Below the pieces are notes generated by a model. It did not search any database. It saw only the letters and a list, made by a program, of their open reading frames with translations, and was not told the DNA's origin. DNA of 64,000 nt from Inonotus obliquus. Taxonomy: Eukaryota; Basidiomycota; Agaricomycetes; Hymenochaetales; Hymenochaetaceae. The position numbers and the translations under genes are program-made. Positions 13,731 to 24,125 of the stretch are shown here, piece by piece; position 1 is the stretch's first letter; every line of letters begins with the position of its first letter. The stretch covers positions 1,518,911 to 1,582,910 of the forward strand of contig JAJHTX010000013.1 of assembly GCA_032164295.1 (NCBI GenBank), written 5' to 3'.

Positions 13731-16700
13731 TCATCGTCCACCAGTGCCTGACTGTGATGCAGTCTTCGCCTTCGCGGCCTCCTCAAGTTTTGAGAAGTTC
13801 CCACTTTTGATGCACATGTCGCGGAAGATTCCGCCTTCTTTCTGAAGTAGATTGAATGGTGAGTCGAGCTCTACGACGCGTCCTGCGTCTAGTACTATCA
13901 AGCGGTCGTAATCAATGATGGTGTCGAGACGATGTGCAACTAGAAAGCATTGTAATTCACTTTGGGGAAGACGGTACGAAGATTCTGATAACTCACTAGT
14001 AAGTAATAGGGAATCGTGGAACTCTTCCCTTATTGTTTGTTGAATCTTCTCGTCCGTCTCGAAATCGATACTGCTGGTCGCCTCGTCCAGGATAACTAGT
14101 GCACTACGACGTAACAGAGCACGTGCCATTGCGATCAACTGTCGCTGTCCAGCACTGAAGTTTGATCCTCCAACGGACACTCTCGTGTCTAGAGTGATCT
14201 TCATCTGCTCCTCGACTTTGCCGCTACTGTCATCTCCGACGAATGTTACGCTGGATGGTGAGGCTGGGACGGATCCCACCGCATCGGGGATATATTCAGT
14301 ACGCGCAATCAAGTCGTCATGCACGAAATTTCGAATCGACGGAGCGCAAGATGGATTACGTGATGTCAAGGTATCTTCTTCCGAGATCATCTGTACGCGC
14401 CGTAGAGCATCGAGGCACTCCAAGTCACTATGCTCGCTGAAGGGGTCTAAGTTGTCCCTAATTGTCCCGGAGAAAAGTACAGCATCCTGTTAAGGAAGTT
14501 AGTCATTCTCGGGGAGTTGTGTAACAATAGTACCAAGACAAACCTGCGGGATGAAAGTAACCCGTGAACGGAGGTCATTCACACCGATCGTCGCGATATC
14601 AATTCCGTCAATGATAATCTGACCCTGAGCGGGATCTGTAAAACGTAGTAAGCTCATTGCGAGCGTACTCTTCCCGCTTCCGGTTCTCCCCAGCAATCCA
14701 ACTCGTTCTCTGGCACGAAGGGCGAAAGATACATCGTGAATTACAGCGGGAAGGTCGGGTGCATAGCGCACTATGACATTTTTCACTTCCACCAGCTTGT
14801 CCTTATTCGTGCCTGAACTGGAGGGCCAATGTGCAGGGGGACGGGAGTTTTGGATGATTGCTGGTGGTTCTTGAGGGAGGTCGAGGTATTCGATAACGCG
14901 CTCAACGGAGTTAAGCTCGATCTCGAGGAAAGTCCAAAAACGACATGCCCACTGCGCAGAGTCATCATATACGAATCAAAAGGCAAGCTATGAAAACAAT
15001 GATCTTGTCACTCACAAAAATGTCCCCCGAAAGTTGCATCTGGTGACAGGATCAGTACTGGCTTCTTACTTGATAATTGACTCTCAACTTACCGCACTGG
15101 TGATACACAGGGCTGCCCACCCGGACCACCCAGGTCGATTAGTTGTTTGTGACGTGAGAGTGATTACAGTCGCAAGAAACACAGCAAGAGAGCTCAAACA
15201 ATCTGAGCGTAAGAGCAGCCACCGATTCGCATTCTATGGATACCAGCTTGAGACTGGCATATCCAGAGATAGATGACACCTACCCTTTAAGTGAAGAGAA
15301 GAAGTAGGAAGAGAATTGAGAATCAGAGTCAGAAAATAATAGGAACAGTCCGGAGAGACGATAGATAGGAAATACCAAAAGTGATTAAACATCTTCAAGT
15401 TCATATCTATTTTCCGGTAGATTCCATTCATGAAACGCGGTTCTGCAGAGAAGGCGCGTACAGTCACGACTGCAACGTAGGAAAAGCACGTCGGATTAGG
15501 ATACACAGGGCAAAAGTTTACTGTACTTACTGCCCTCAAGTAGCTCACCAAACTCGGAAACTGGCAAGGATGGCTCAACGAAAAGTTGCGAGAAACAGTT
15601 GGGTACTCACAAATAGGTGACCTTGTTGTACTCTCCATCCGACGAAGGTCACGACTAGTATTAAGATACGATACTGCGACCTTGGAATAGAAATAGCCAA
15701 TGAATGCTGCAGGGAGGATAAATTGCGGGAACACGGAAACAATGACGATGAGAGACGTGATGAGAGACGAGACGCTCTTGTTGACAGAAATAAACGAGAA
15801 GGGAAGATTGTTGTCGATGGCCTCGATATCCTTGCTGAAACGGTTGAGAACACGCCCCGTTGGGGTTGTATCTAACCAACGCATGGTACACCGGGTGACC
15901 GTTCGAAGTAATCGACTGAAGAGCGTCCGAGATGCATACAGGGTGCTCGTGTATTGCATTGCCATAAATGCAGCCCCAACTACAAGTGTTGTCATTCCGA
16001 TCATCGCGTAAATGCCGACGTAGAACAATGGTTTATCCTGAGCGGAAGGGACGCGGCCTTTGGGGTCGAGTCCAGGGCACGAGTATAAATGACACTCGGC
16101 TGAGTATACACTAGGCGTGAGTGCGTGTTGCTCTGAGAATAGAGTGTGAGGTAAGAGATAGATGGATAGGGTAGATATCCCTTCTGCATAGGCCTCGCCC
16201 CAGACCTAGAATAAAATTGAGTGAATAAAGTAGCAAAAATTGGTTCACTAGCCTTGATCCAATATTTATGGACGAAGCCCAATGCCTGCATACAAATGGT
16301 CAGGAATATTATGATTGCCCACGTCCAGTAAGCACTGGGGAAAGCTCTCAGTCCAGAAAGACATAAGTGGCAGAGGGACGATACTCACGAAGCCTCTAAA
16401 TAAGTTCTATAGATCTTCCATGAGACACTGCCCGTCTGCCGTCCTTCGTCCTTTACGAGCTTGCGCGACATCTTGGGGTCCCCCGCATCGACGTCACCCT
16501 TTGGTCTGCGAATCTTTTGAACAGTATTAGACGCATGCTGCTCTTGGTCTTCAATGAAGTCTTCAGCTGTATCCGCCAACGTATCGACTTTGAGTATGCC
16601 GCTCTTGCGCAGATCCTCCACCGTTCCCTGGACATTGATACGTCCATTGAGCATGCGAACTAAATAGAAGGCTCCAGGCAAAACGAGTTGAACGTGGTGA

Positions 16701-19700
16701 GTTACCAAGATCTTGGACATAGGTTAATGAATTACAACAATAGGACAAGGCGGAGTACTTACGACGGTACGATCCTTCATCAATGGACCCATCAAGAGTT
16801 TCTGGAACAGATGTCGGGCAGTATGGCTGTCCTGTTTTATGAGTCTGTGGTGAGCCTTAATGGAACGGAGAACGCTACTCAAAACTCACTACGGCGCTTA
16901 GCGGATCGTCCAAGAGCACAAACTTCGTTCTGGCATATACTGACCTTTACGTTAGTTAGCACGGGTTATACGCAACGGTATCAATGATTTCCGACCTCGC
17001 CAAGGCCACTCGAGCTTTCTGACCTCCACTTAGCGTCACACCGCGAACCCCAATCTCGGTCTCGTCACCATCTTCGAACATAGCAAGATCCTGTTTCAAT
17101 GCGCACGCATCCAACACAGAATCGTAGCGCTCGGGCTCGAAAGGGAATCCAAACAGAATGTTTTCCTTGATGGATCTGTGCTGGAGCCAGGGTGTTTGCG
17201 CAGCGTAAGAGATCGAGTGAGACAACCCGTTTTCGTATACGTGATGCGGGTCTTTAAGCATGAGGATCTTTCCTTCATTAAGCGTCATCTCTCCTAACAG
17301 CGCAAGCTGATGGATTATGAGGAATCAGGAAAGCTCCAATTGACGAAGATAAATTCGCTTACTAGGAGAGCAGTCTTACCGCTCGCTGTCGGACCAGTGA
17401 CTATGCTAAGAGCTCCATCTGGGAATATGACGGAGATATCGCGCAGCTCAAAGGTACGGTCTTGATCCATCTCGTTAACGCTCAGCGACACATCGGAGTC
17501 AATGATATCTGCTTCCCTATCCCATCCCGAACCTGCACTTCCTTTCGGTGTATCCTTGCTTTTACCCTCCTCTTCAACCGAATTCCACTTCAGTGAGGCA
17601 TTTTCCAGACCCAGGACCGTAACATCATTCGATTCATCCTGCTCGTCGCCTTTGATCGCTGATACCTGCGGTGGTACTTCGTCTTCGTCCAAGAAAGTCT
17701 CAATGCGCTGTAACGCAACACGAGCTTGAAGAATGTTTACTGTCCACGTCCTGTTAAGTAAGGGTAAAGGTTAGTACGAATAAACTAACTGACTTGACTT
17801 TATCTTACGGAATGACATTCATAGGCTTCCGCATCATGGAGAACAAAGCGATTGCGGGGAAAGCGACGCCGATCGTGAGCTCGTGTCCACGGACAACGTA
17901 CGCCAAGAACGAAAAAATGCTGACAAGGATCGGAGCGGTTGACCAGACAATATGGATCATAACCTTATTGGTCGCTTCTGGTCAAGTTTCCTAGTGATTA
18001 CCTCAGGCCGCAGTACAATAGGGAAATGACTCACTCTTGACCAACCATTCGAGCTCTTCTGCACGAGACACCTCCGTCCTATTGATCCATTGATCCTCCC
18101 AACCGAAGAACTTAATAAGCTTAAGTGCACCGAAGAGTTCATTAACGATACTCGTTCTCTTATCACGCGCCGCTAATAGACCCTTTGTTATGTGAACGGC
18201 TCTACGGGCAAAATAGTTGTTGATGGGCCAGACGAGAAGAATGACTATGATTCCTGCGAATGAAGAAATTCCGAGAAGCTGGTAAAGGAAGATGCATGCA
18301 ATACCGATTTCAAAAGGTGCCGCATACAAGTAGTACAAACCGTTTATCATCTACGAATGACTTGAGTTAGATGCTGGTCTTCGGTTGATGGAGACAGGTA
18401 CATACCATTGCGATACGATTGACATCTCCAGCCATCAGATTTACTATTTTTCCCACGTCGGCACCAGCTTTCAGTTTATCGCCCTTGCCGTGTTTCTTCG
18501 ATCCTTCTTCGCTCGTCTTCTTTTTATCCGGCCTATTCACTATGCCAGAAAAGTCCTTCCTCTTGAGAGCCTTGTTGTAAATCGCTGACGTGAGCTGCGA
18601 GCGAATGCGAACACTCGCCCGGCGACCGTGCCATAGATGCTGCACGTCGGCTTGCGTTTTGAGTACTTGAGAGACGAATAGAAGAATTGCATATAGGTAC
18701 GCGTGAGCGATGTCGGATGGCAGTCCAGTATCGATAGCATCAATGATAAGCTTGAGAAACAACGGTCCGAGATAGTTGCAGGCGACAGATGCAATTGTAC
18801 CAACGAAGTCTAGACTGAGAAGTATTAGTCTATTAGTCGCATATTACATTTCGGAGAAGCTGCACATACATGAGATCCCTCGAGTTCCCTATCCATATTT
18901 TCCAAAGTAGACTAGTGTTTTGATCAAGTGTGGAAAACTTTCGGAACATTGGCCTTGCTCGCATCGTAATGTTGAGATCCCATACACCATCCTCCTCCAG
19001 TGTCCCATTCGTTCCCTTCGCGATGAGAGGATCGATCCAGCTGACCGTTACCCAACTCCAGAGTGTGACATGGTCCTCAGGAGTAACACTGGCTTCACTC
19101 GAGACGCTTTCAACTGGTCCACTAAATGGTTGACTAAGGACGAGAACAACGAGGCTGGAAGGTATGACAACATTTACAACCAGACCAGCCAGGACAAGGG
19201 GTGCGGGTAATAAATCTCCATAGACTATATGATCAAAAGTGGCTCCTCCGAGCATGAAGAGAGACCCAGCTAGATGAAGAGCGTAAAGAGCAAAGAGATC
19301 GTATGGAGGCCCAGCAATTGGCTTGAGTACTGGAGCGAGAGTTGCATAAAGCCAAGTTATTGCGAAAACAACCGCGAGGATGGCTCCGCGAGCATCTCTG
19401 TACCGAATGGCGAGGTAGACGCCTGTTGCAATCCATGAGCCAGTCTCGATTAGACCACTTCCTATAAGGACGAATGTACGTCGTCGAGGAGGTCGCCTCC
19501 CGGATAGATCATTAGTAATAGTGCTCTTCGCTTTGCTATCATCATAGTCAAGTGCTCCGGCTTCAGCAAGGGTAAGGGAGTGTTGGAGTAGCGATGAAAT
19601 TCCTGGAAAGAGATGGGTAAATGAGAGGCGAAAGAGGAAGAAGAGGACAAGGATGAAGGGAGCAAGCCCGCCCCATGATGCCCTTACACAGGCATCCTGG

Positions 19701-19735
19701 AAGTCAAGCGAGCTGGACGACGGGCAAAAGAACAT
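13731..19735 (-). CDS. ABCC-family (MRP/YCF1-type) full ABC transporter, copy 2
   Basis: A close paralog of copy 1 with the same domain and apparent exon order. The start at 19735 (MFFCPSSSSLDFQDACVRAS) leads into TMD0. TMD1 carries GKIVNLMAGDVNRIAMV. NBD1 has Walker A GPTASGKT (about 17390), signature LSGGQKARVALAR (about 17010-17040), and a Walker B in a separate small exon as in copy 1. TMD2 contains TMRWLDTTPTGRVLNRFSKD. NBD2 has Walker A GLLGRTGSGKST (about 14680), signature NFSAGQRQLIAMAR, Walker B LVILDEATSSID and H-loop VAHRLDT (about 13940). The stop is at 13731 after SQSGTGGR. The NBD1-TMD2 linker is clearly shorter and less acidic than in copy 1, and the Lys-rich TMD1 insertion differs in sequence, so the copies are not recent. 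Both keep all motifs needed for function. Substrate unknown. Confidence 0.93.
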
Positions 19736-20326
19736 TCAGCTGAAGGGTGAGTCCGACAAAGAGTGCTTGCCACTGACTATTGTGAGAGCCATCTTAATAA
19801 GACAACGGCGAGTTTGGATACAGCTTGTGCAGTTTGTGGCGTCTGGCTACGAATTATGCAATTCGTGGCGTGGTGGCAGTAGTAGATTCATCCAAAAGGG
19901 ATGATTGTTGTCCGACCGAGACTACGCCGCAAATGCTATCTCAAGAGACGACTAGGAAGAGGCGAGTATAGCTACCTTCTCTCGAACGATGTCATTACTT
20001 TGTTAGAGGACCTCAGCAAGTCAGGAGGCAGGATGAGTGAGTGTTCCCTCCTAAAAAAAAAGTAAACCAACGCGGATCTTTCCGATATCAAAAATTAGTC
20101 ATAACGGATTGCTGACTATCAAATTTCTATTTTGGAACTCCAGTATTGGCATCACGTGTCATATTGTGTTCGTAAATCTGAGAAGAACAAAAAAATAAAA
20201 TAAATGCTTTCTGATCATTGACAACAGTAAGTACCTCTGTGGCTCGACTCAGGCAGCAGCACATGATAATAGTTTGGCATTGTCTATTCGATGGGTGATA
20301 TGGAAGCTTGCATAAATAATGCTGCT
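19736..20326. other. Intergenic between ABC copy 2 and the MGC gene cluster
   Basis: Holds the ABC copy 2 promoter region and the 3' flank of the first MGC gene. No coding signal seen. Confidence 0.4.
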
Positions 20327-20551
20327 CTAGTCTCCTCCGCCTCCATCCCCGCCTCCGTCTCCTCCCCCATTTCCTCCACCCCCATCCGCTCCTCCGCAAC
20401 AGCAGTCATCGTCAACATCACTAGTACTATCCAAATTTTCAGTGCAGTAACCGTAGTACTGAATCTCCCTTCTCCTTCGCTCGTATCTCATCTGGCGGGC
20501 TGCTTCCTCTTCTTGATCGTCGTTGTTGTTCTGCGATGGTGCGCATCCCAT
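20327..20551 (-). CDS. Small MGCxxS lipid-anchor protein with Gly/Asp-rich tail (member 1)
   Basis: A 74-residue ORF beginning MGCAPSQNNN. Gly2 with Ser6 fits the N-myristoyltransferase recognition pattern (MGxxxS), and Cys3 next to it is the usual palmitoylation site, so the product is predicted to be anchored to the cytosolic face of membranes. Residues 10-40 are charged (DQEEEAARQMRYERRRRE), followed by a Cys cluster DDDCCCGG and a tail of Gly with regularly spaced Asp ending GGGDGGGGD. No known domain is visible. It is one of four such genes in tandem on the minus strand. Support comes from recurrence of the N-terminus and tail in its neighbours rather than from length. I do not recognise the family. 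Confidence 0.62.
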   Translation of the reverse strand: MGCAPSQNNNDDQEEEAARQMRYERRRREIQYYGYCTENLDSTSDVDDDCCCGGADGGGGNGGGDGGGDGGGGD

Positions 20552-21003
20552 GCTATTTGTGAACGATTGCTAACCTGACCGCAAATTTCAGCACTTCCTC
20601 TTACCTATGAGAAAAAATAGTCGTATGCGAATCAACGTACGATGAGAATCAGAACGACTTCTGCCAATTCAGAGGACTGGTTTGGAAAACGGAATGCAAC
20701 AGAGGATTTGGTGAACCGCAATCCCGTAACCACACTCTCACTTATACTTTACAGCCTGAGCACCCTCCCGAATCCGTCTGATACAGTGCCTCACGAACGT
20801 TTGTCTCATTGAGAGTTGGATTGGTTGCGAGTGGTTGTACTTGGCAATCAAGGGTCCCTTCTATGACTCACTAGCCGACGATGCGCTCATCCCAGAGTTC
20901 ACGATCCGTCGTGATATGGACGGAAAGCAACCTATGGTGCGATCCTGGTTGATTCAGGTCCGTATCTAGTAAGTACTCACAACTTCGTCACTAACTATTG
21001 CAA
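20552..21003. other. Spacer between MGC members 1 and 2
   Basis: About 450 bp without coding signal; presumed promoter of member 1 and 3' flank of member 2. Confidence 0.4.
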
Positions 21004-21204
21004 CTATGCCTTCAGTCGTCTGAGCAGCACAACAGCCCACAAACACTCGACGTCGAAGCTTATATCGGATCCACGATCTCCTCTCCGATTCCTCTCCTCT
21101 TCTGTTGGTCGTTGGCTCTCCTCCTGCCCTCTGCCACCACATTGCTCTAGCTCATTTTGCTGCTCAAGATCCTCTTCAAAGAACTGAGAGGTTGAGCAAC
21201 CCAT
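21004..21204 (-). CDS. Small MGCxxS protein lacking the glycine-rich tail (member 2)
   Basis: A 66-residue ORF starting MGCSTSQFFEED. It has Gly2, Cys3 and Ser6 as in its neighbours, then an acidic and Gln/Glu-rich region (QQNELEQCGGRGQEE, PTEEERNRRGDRG). Unlike the other three it has no poly-Gly/Asp tail; it ends in a hydrophobic, unrelated C-terminus (ECLWAVVLLRRLKA). The tail may have been lost by deletion, or a 3' splice could restore one, but no glycine-rich reading frame follows downstream. It resembles member 1 in being acidic after the anchor. Function unknown. Confidence 0.5.
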   Translation of the reverse strand: MGCSTSQFFEEDLEQQNELEQCGGRGQEESQRPTEEERNRRGDRGSDISFDVECLWAVVLLRRLKA

Positions 21205-21661
21205 GCTCTGTTGAGTCTGGGAGTGGATTCTGTTGTTCTCGTCTTGGAATTTCTGTATGGATGTATTCAGCGTTTACAGCTGAAATGGGCGGGACTGAAG
21301 AGACCTGCGGTATGGTCTGATTCTACTCTCCCTCACATTCCTCTGGTAGGCGAATAAGGATTTCAGGTAGATATAGTATGTCCTTCGCAGGACTGACTCG
21401 CCCAAGGCCACTCTTGTCGAATCTCAGATTCACGTTGAAAATACACCGCGTACCTACTCCGGGTTAGATGATTTCGCGCTCGATTGTTTTAGTTCTTACA
21501 CCGTTTGCCTTCTGTCTCCGTTGCTGCATCACCATCAAATGGGAGAGATGCATTCGACAGGGGACTGTCTGGATTTCGTTATACAAGTCGCGGGTTTTCT
21601 AACTTATATATATATAACTCGGATTGAAAGGCAATATTAATGTTCCGATCACGCCGCGCAT
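21205..21661. other. Spacer between MGC members 2 and 3
   Basis: About 460 bp including a short TATATATATA run near 21607. No coding signal. Confidence 0.4.
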
Positions 21662-21886
21662 TCAGCAACCTCCATCTCCGCCACCTCCTCCTCCACCACC
21701 ACCACCGTCACCTCCGCCGCCTCCGCCTCCATCGCCGCCTCCCGAATGACCTCCTCCTCCGTCGCCTCCTGCAAAACCCCAACCAAACCCACCACCTGTA
21801 TCGGCACCACCATTGCCTCTAGAGCGTCGCTTATATGCTCCCGGGCGTGAACCTTGTGGAATAGCCTTGGACGATGTGCACCCCAT
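21662..21886 (-). CDS. Small MGCxxS lipid-anchor protein with Gly/Asp-rich tail (member 3)
   Basis: A 74-residue ORF starting MGCTSSKAIPQGSRPG. It carries the myristoylation pattern (G2, S6, K7) and a palmitoylatable Cys3. Residues 17-25 (AYKRRSRGN) are basic, which would add electrostatic membrane binding as in Src-family SH4 domains. The rest is almost pure glycine with spaced Asp, interrupted by FGWGF, ending GGDGGC. A GTAGAG/CAG arrangement just upstream could be a 5' UTR splice site. The plus-strand reading of the same stretch is proline/serine-rich and is taken as a shadow. Unknown family. Confidence 0.6.
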   Translation of the reverse strand: MGCTSSKAIPQGSRPGAYKRRSRGNGGADTGGGFGWGFAGGDGGGGHSGGGDGGGGGGGDGGGGGGGGGGDGGC

Positions 21887-22414
21887 AATATTCGCCGCAA
21901 TTAGTGCTGTTCGCCAATTCTCTACCTGAATGCGAGTTTTAGTCTCCCAGCGTGATTACTCAAAGAGAAATCGCACAAGTTACCAGACGTGCAGAAGAAG
22001 CTTAGAAGGCAGAAGCAGTACACAGTGGATCAAAGTGAGTTGTGAAAGAACTCGTGTCCAAGGGCGGTTTAAGTATTGCTCTTGGACAGCCATACATATC
22101 GTTTCTGATGATCTAAAGACACGAGGAAGGAAGAACTATTTGCGGCCGGGTAGAGCGCTGACCGCTGCATCGCTTCAATCCAGTCCTGTGACGTTGCGCG
22201 GGTATAGTTATTGATGATGATCCGACAAGCGTGGCGGTGCTTGGTCCTATTTGGTTATCTGAAATTTAAGATATAATACATCGAAGTTCGCTTCGGGTCG
22301 TGCCCAATGTTACTTTCGCGCAGCTTGTGTGGCTATGAATGCATGAATAGCTGTTTGAAATGATTTCTCGGAAAGATTGAATTGATTACACTTTTTTGCC
22401 CTTCAAATTCCTCG
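21887..22414. other. Spacer between MGC members 3 and 4
   Basis: About 530 bp without coding signal. Confidence 0.4.
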
Positions 22415-22783
22415 TCAGTCACCACCACCCCCGCCCCCGTCTCCCCCGCCCCCGTCTCCTCCTCCTCCGCCATCTCCCCCACATCCGTCTCCTCCATCAC
22501 CTCCGACTCGTCCCCCGTCACCTCCGTACCCTCCTCCATGTGCTCCCGTATAGCCAACCCCATATCCCACTGCGTAGGTTGTACTCCCACCACCTCCACC
22601 AGAGTAAGTAGTGCCGGTATAGGCAGCTGTTCTTTCGGTTTTCCTTTCCTCCGGATTCGCGGCCCTTAGTTGTGTATTCTGCCGAGCGGCTTGCTGGGGC
22701 GCCCTTGGGGGAGGCCATATAGCCCGCGAATGCGATAAAGGCTGAAGATGCTGTCGGCGACTCTTGGATGGAAAGCATCCCAT
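22415..22783 (-). CDS. MGCxxS lipid-anchor protein with long Gly/Asp-rich tail (member 4)
   Basis: The ATG at 22783 starts MGCFPSKSRRQ and gives 122 residues. I chose it over an in-frame ATG at 22873 because it restores the MGCxxSK N-terminus shared by the cluster; the upstream 30 codons would bury it. The anchor is followed by a basic/Pro/Gln region (WPPPRAPQQAARQNTQ), a Tyr-Gly segment (TYAVGYGVGYTG) and a tail of Gly triplets punctuated by Asp, ending GGGGGGD. Largest and most complex member. A Tyr/Gly region plus Gly/Asp repeats suggests an intrinsically disordered, possibly self-associating protein; this is inference. No enzymatic domain is visible. Confidence 0.62.
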   Translation of the reverse strand: MGCFPSKSRRQHLQPLSHSRAIWPPPRAPQQAARQNTQLRAANPEERKTERTAAYTGTTYSGGGGGSTTYAVGYGVGYTGAHGGGYGGDGGRVGGDGGDGCGGDGGGGGDGGGGDGGGGGGD

Positions 22784-23279
22784 TGTATCGCGAATAAAAG
22801 ACTTCCTGTGCAGCCTGGTAGGTAATGTTGTAGCAACAACGTGCTGAGTTACGTTACTTACAAGATAAGACACTTTGCTGAATGGATCAGAAGCCAGAGA
22901 TTTGCTGGAAGGACTACGACGGATTGTTACTCGAGTAAGTATATATCATCTCCTCCCGGTAGTTATTAGTCAGTACGAAAAATCTCTCAACTCAACTAGC
23001 ACAGCGTCGCCGCTGGACGTCAAGCGTTCCGTTCCTCATAGTTCGCCAGGTCTTACCGGCATGGTCCTTATCTGCCATAATTAGCAATCAGTGGCTGCGC
23101 CCAGATAACTCTTGGCAGAGCAGTTAAAACCTCCGGCAGGTAGGAATGTATCAATTAGCCAACCACGTTCGAAAACTATATTACCCCGCACAGGTGATAA
23201 CCAACTCAATTCTACGGATGTCACGAAACAAACGTTCCAACTGGCAGTGCAGCCGTTTCGCGCCTCAATATTGAGCATG
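22784..23279. other. Intergenic, no gene recognised
   Basis: Promoter region of MGC member 4 and 3' flank of the next gene. Nothing else seen. Confidence 0.4.
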
Positions 23280-24125
23280 TCAACGTAGTTTCCCGCATGT
23301 TAGGACATGACCGAGACCGACAACTATCTTCCCTGTTCCATAAACCATTGCGCCTGCACCGAAAGTCGCGGCACCAGCCAGTATGAAGGGCGTAGCTAAG
23401 ACAATCCCAACACCCTTAGAAAAGCCCACCAGGGGTGAATCCTTCTTGTTCGGAAGAAATCTCGCCAACCCACGACTGCGATGTCGCTCACGATGTGCAT
23501 CATGTAGGTCGCTCGTGAAGGAGCTTTCTCCACCGTCCAGTGCTATATGACCATCTTCCAGAACTCTGTCGCTGGACGAATTCAGCGAGCGAGAGAAGTC
23601 CTCGGCACGGCAAGCCCACTCGGCTTGGATGACCGGATCGGGGTGCATACGCGCAAGGCTATACGCCGTTGATGTCAGTTTGCTGGCCCGCGAATACGAT
23701 AGAAAGAAAGCATACAAGCGCATTCGTGCCTGAATAAGCTCTTCCAGGACGCGTACTTCACAATCGTTGTCCTTAGCTTCACGACCGGCGCACAATCCCG
23801 GTGCAATCAGTGCCAGAGTCGAATATTTGGATGCTCGACCTCTCGCAATTCGTAGGTTCGCAATATTCATCTGAAGTTCATGCAATGTCTCGTACCACTG
23901 CGCCTCGCTGAATGTCGGCGTCGCGTTACTAGCATTTGAGCCAATACATAATGGTGCAGTGGATGTCGATGGAGGCTGCGGTTCCGCTGGAACAGGAGCA
24001 TCCTTATTGTCGTTATCATGGAAAGAGTACTCATAGAGAGGTGGGCTAGTGGTATCAGAATCCATGCTTGTATCAAGGACAGGAGATGCGGCGCGAATGT
24101 CCTGAGGCTGTGAGAGAAGCGGCAT
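23280..24125 (-). CDS. Unknown single-exon protein with glycine-rich hydrophobic C-terminus
   Basis: One uninterrupted frame of 281 residues from the ATG at 24125. The N-terminal ~75 residues are low-complexity and Pro/Ser/Asp-rich (disordered). Residues ~80-190 form a predicted helical region (QWYETLHELQMNIANLRIAR, VRVLEELIQARMRLYAFFLS). The C-terminal ~50 residues hold FSKGVGIVLATPFILAGAAT followed by FGAGAMVYGTGKIVVGLGHV, a Gly/Ala-rich hydrophobic stretch that could insert in membranes as one or two helices. A decayed relative with the same C-terminus is at 1-308, so this is a gene family. I do not recognise it and see no catalytic motif. Confidence 0.72.
   Translation of the reverse strand: MPLLSQPQDIRAASPVLDTSMDSDTTSPPLYEYSFHDNDNKDAPVPAEPQPPSTSTAPLCIGSNASNATPTFSEAQWYETLHELQMNIANLRIARGRASKYSTLALIAPGLCAGREAKDNDCEVRVLEELIQARMRLYAFFLSYSRASKLTSTAYSLARMHPDPVIQAEWACRAEDFSRSLNSSSDRVLEDGHIALDGGESSFTSDLHDAHRERHRSRGLARFLPNKKDSPLVGFSKGVGIVLATPFILAGAATFGAGAMVYGTGKIVVGLGHVLTCGKLR

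Noticed and set aside
20291..20578. Plus-strand Pro/Ser-rich ORF opposite MGC member 1
   Set aside because: Mirror of the Gly/Asp codons. The minus strand carries the MGCxxS start that recurs in the neighbouring genes.
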